This document shows, piece by piece, positions 5,963 through 7,257 of a stretch of 7,257 bases of DNA; position 1 is the stretch's first letter; each line of letters begins with the position of its first letter. Under the pieces are notes generated by a model, which saw only the letters and a program-made list of their open reading frames with translations, did not search any database and was not told the origin of the DNA. Made by a program: the position numbers and the translations under genes. Source of the DNA: Pseudomonadota bacterium (GTDB lineage Bacteria > Myxococcota > Polyangia > GCA-2747355 > JACKDQ01); assembly GCA_030591195.1 (NCBI GenBank), contig JAUVBO010000117.1:1-7257 (forward strand). Reading direction: 5' to 3'.

Positions 5963-7257
5963 TTACCGCAGGGACTGGATCGCCTGGCGAGCGGCCTTGG
6001 CCAGATCGGCCGGAGGCTTGAACGTCAGATAGCGGCGATACATCGTCACCGCCGCCGCGGCCATGTTGTTGTTCTCGTAGACCTTGGCCAGGTCGAGGTA
6101 GACATCGGGGTTCTTGGCGTCGAGCTGCTTCACCCGCTTCAGCAGCCCGATCGCGTCCCGCCCACGCCCCTTCTCGTCGAGGGCGAGGGCCTTGCGGTGG
6201 AGCGGCCAGGGACACTTGGGGCAGGCCTTGAGCGCCCGGTCGAACTGGCTCAGCGCCGAGTCGAGCCGGCCGTTGTCGCTGTAGGCACGACCGAGCAGGA
6301 CCCGGATCTCGGCCTCGACTCGCGGCGGCCGGGGGGAGCGCTCCAGTGCCCGCACCGCCCGGCCGAGGTGACGGATCGCCCCCGACAGCCTGCCAGCGCT
6401 CCACTCGACCCGACCGAGCGCCGCGTGGCTCTCGGGAGCGCCGGGCAGCTTCTCGGACATCTCCCGCGCCACGCCCCGAGCGGTGTGCACCGAGACGGCG
6501 ACGTTCTCGTAGAGGTGGGCCTGGATCAGCAGGCCCCAGGCCTCGGCATCCTTCGGCGTCCGACGGGTCGCCGCCCGCAGCTGCATCGTCGCCTGCTGCG
6601 CCTTGCCCCGCGCCAGCGCGAGGCGCCCTCGCGCCAGGTTCAGGGGCGTCTTGGTCCCCTCGAGCTTCCTCAGCTGGTCGCTGGCGAGCCGGTACTCGCG
6701 CAGGCTGGTGAGCACCCGGACCAACGCCAGGCGAGCGGCCCGGTTCTGCGGCGCCTTCTTCAACACCTCGCCCAGGTCGTCCCGGGCCTGCCGCAAGTCC
6801 CACCGGTCGAAGTCGAGGGCGGCCAGCCGCTGGCGAGCCGCGACGTGCCAGGCGTTGTTGCGCGAAGCGGTGACCAGCTCGCGATGGGCGGCGCGGTGGT
6901 TGCCCTCGGCGAGGTAGGCGTCGGCGAGCAGCAGGCGGGCGTTGACCGCGTGACGGTCGAGGCGCAGCGCCTGCTCGAACTTGCTCCGCGCCTCGGCGGG
7001 CTGCTTGCGCGCGAGGTAGATCTTGCCCATCGCCGTGGTCAGCTTGGCGTTGCGCGGGTGCTTGTCGATCAGGGGTCTGAGCAGGCTCTCGGCCTCGGCG
7101 GCCGATCCCTCGGCGGCGAGGACCTCGGCCTTGACCACCGTCGCGTCCAGCTGGCCCGGCGCTCGGCGCAGCGCCGCCTCGACCTCCTTGCGCGCCAAGG
7201 GGACCTCGCCGAGCTGGAGATGGATCCGCGCCTTGAGCAGGCTTGACTGGCGTAGAC
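5963..7257 (-). CDS. TPR-repeat protein, N-terminus beyond the window
   Basis: This is a tetratricopeptide-repeat protein with about 430 visible residues, built almost entirely of roughly 34-residue helical pairs used for protein-protein contact; no partner or enzyme domain is visible. Clear repeats include the one ending AEVLAAEGSAAEAESLLRPL, then GKIYLARKQPAEARSKFEQA, ADAYLAEGNHRAAHREL, GRAYSDNGRLDSALSQFDRA and AKVYENNNMAAAAVTMYRRY near the C-terminus. The stop is TAA (5963-5965). The frame stays open to the right edge, and the residues encoded from about 7255 down to 7199 (..SSLLKARIHLQLGEVP) are themselves part of a TPR, so the TTG at 7198 is not the true start; signal peptide and length are unknown. 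A CPKC motif (coded at 6212-6223) sits at a repeat junction. It is convergent with glgC. Many deltaproteobacterial TPR proteins look alike, so no specific name is given. Confidence 0.85.
   Translation of the reverse strand, partial: LRQSSLLKARIHLQLGEVPLARKEVEAALRRAPGQLDATVVKAEVLAAEGSAAEAESLLRPLIDKHPRNAKLTTAMGKIYLARKQPAEARSKFEQALRLDRHAVNARLLLADAYLAEGNHRAAHRELVTASRNNAWHVAARQRLAALDFDRWDLRQARDDLGEVLKKAPQNRAARLALVRVLTSLREYRLASDQLRKLEGTKTPLNLARGRLALARGKAQQATMQLRAATRRTPKDAEAWGLLIQAHLYENVAVSVHTARGVAREMSEKLPGAPESHAALGRVEWSAGRLSGAIRHLGRAVRALERSPRPPRVEAEIRVLLGRAYSDNGRLDSALSQFDRALKACPKCPWPLHRKALALDEKGRGRDAIGLLKRVKQLDAKNPDVYLDLAKVYENNNMAAAAVTMYRRYLTFKPPADLAKAARQAIQSLR

Noticed and set aside
7196..7198. 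TTG as start codon of the TPR gene
   Set aside because: The reading frame continues without a stop to the window edge and the upstream residues complete a TPR, so the gene is partial rather than starting here.
6197..7246. 349-codon plus-strand open frame opposite the TPR gene
   Set aside because: The minus strand gives well-formed TPRs throughout; the plus-strand product is Arg/Pro/Gly-rich with no motif.

Overview
The window is a high-GC (roughly two-thirds G+C by eye) bacterial chromosomal segment. It is densely coding and has no mobile-element, phage, CRISPR or RNA-gene signature. The best guess for the host is a Myxococcota / former Deltaproteobacteria-type organism. This rests on a membrane-anchored Ser/Thr kinase with the HRDVSPxN catalytic loop that I associate with myxobacterial kinases, a DksA-like zinc-finger regulator beside it, and a GlgC of the type shared with Actinobacteria. 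This is inference from protein style, not a database match.

Layout, left to right. (1) Positions 1-144, minus: the first 48 codons of pdxA (pyridoxal phosphate synthesis), cut by the left edge. (2) 238-1344, plus, divergent from pdxA: an exported, extremely arginine-rich DUF3108-type protein, followed by a perfect 7-bp hairpin. (3) 1432-2637, plus: clpX, the AAA+ unfoldase of ClpXP, with a GTG start and an altered RKH loop. (4) 2690-3091, plus: a DksA/TraR-type C4 zinc-finger protein, with a good sigma70-like promoter lying right against its start codon. (5) 3218-4624, plus: a Ser/Thr protein kinase with one transmembrane helix near its C-terminus. (6) 4661-5917, plus: glgC, ADP-glucose pyrophosphorylase, 36 nt after the kinase. 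(7) 5963-7257, minus, convergent with glgC: a TPR-repeat protein whose N-terminus lies beyond the right edge. A two-part hairpin fills most of the 45-nt gap between glgC and the TPR gene.

Functionally the plus-strand block combines protein quality control (ClpX), a predicted RNA polymerase-binding regulator (DksA-like), signalling (kinase) and glycogen precursor synthesis (GlgC). These are all growth/starvation functions, so a stress or storage theme is plausible but is inference only. The kinase-glgC pair is the most suggestive linkage, because myxobacterial kinase Pkn4 is known to control glycogen metabolism through phosphofructokinase.

I see no clear new multi-gene system here. The points most worth a second look are: start codons of clpX, the DksA-like gene and possibly glgC sitting 6-7 nt after -10-like hexamers without good ribosome binding sites (candidate leaderless mRNAs); the 18% arginine content of the exported DUF3108 protein; the RKH-loop change in ClpX; the acidic residue replacing the activator-site lysine in GlgC; and hairpins without U-tracts at gene ends.
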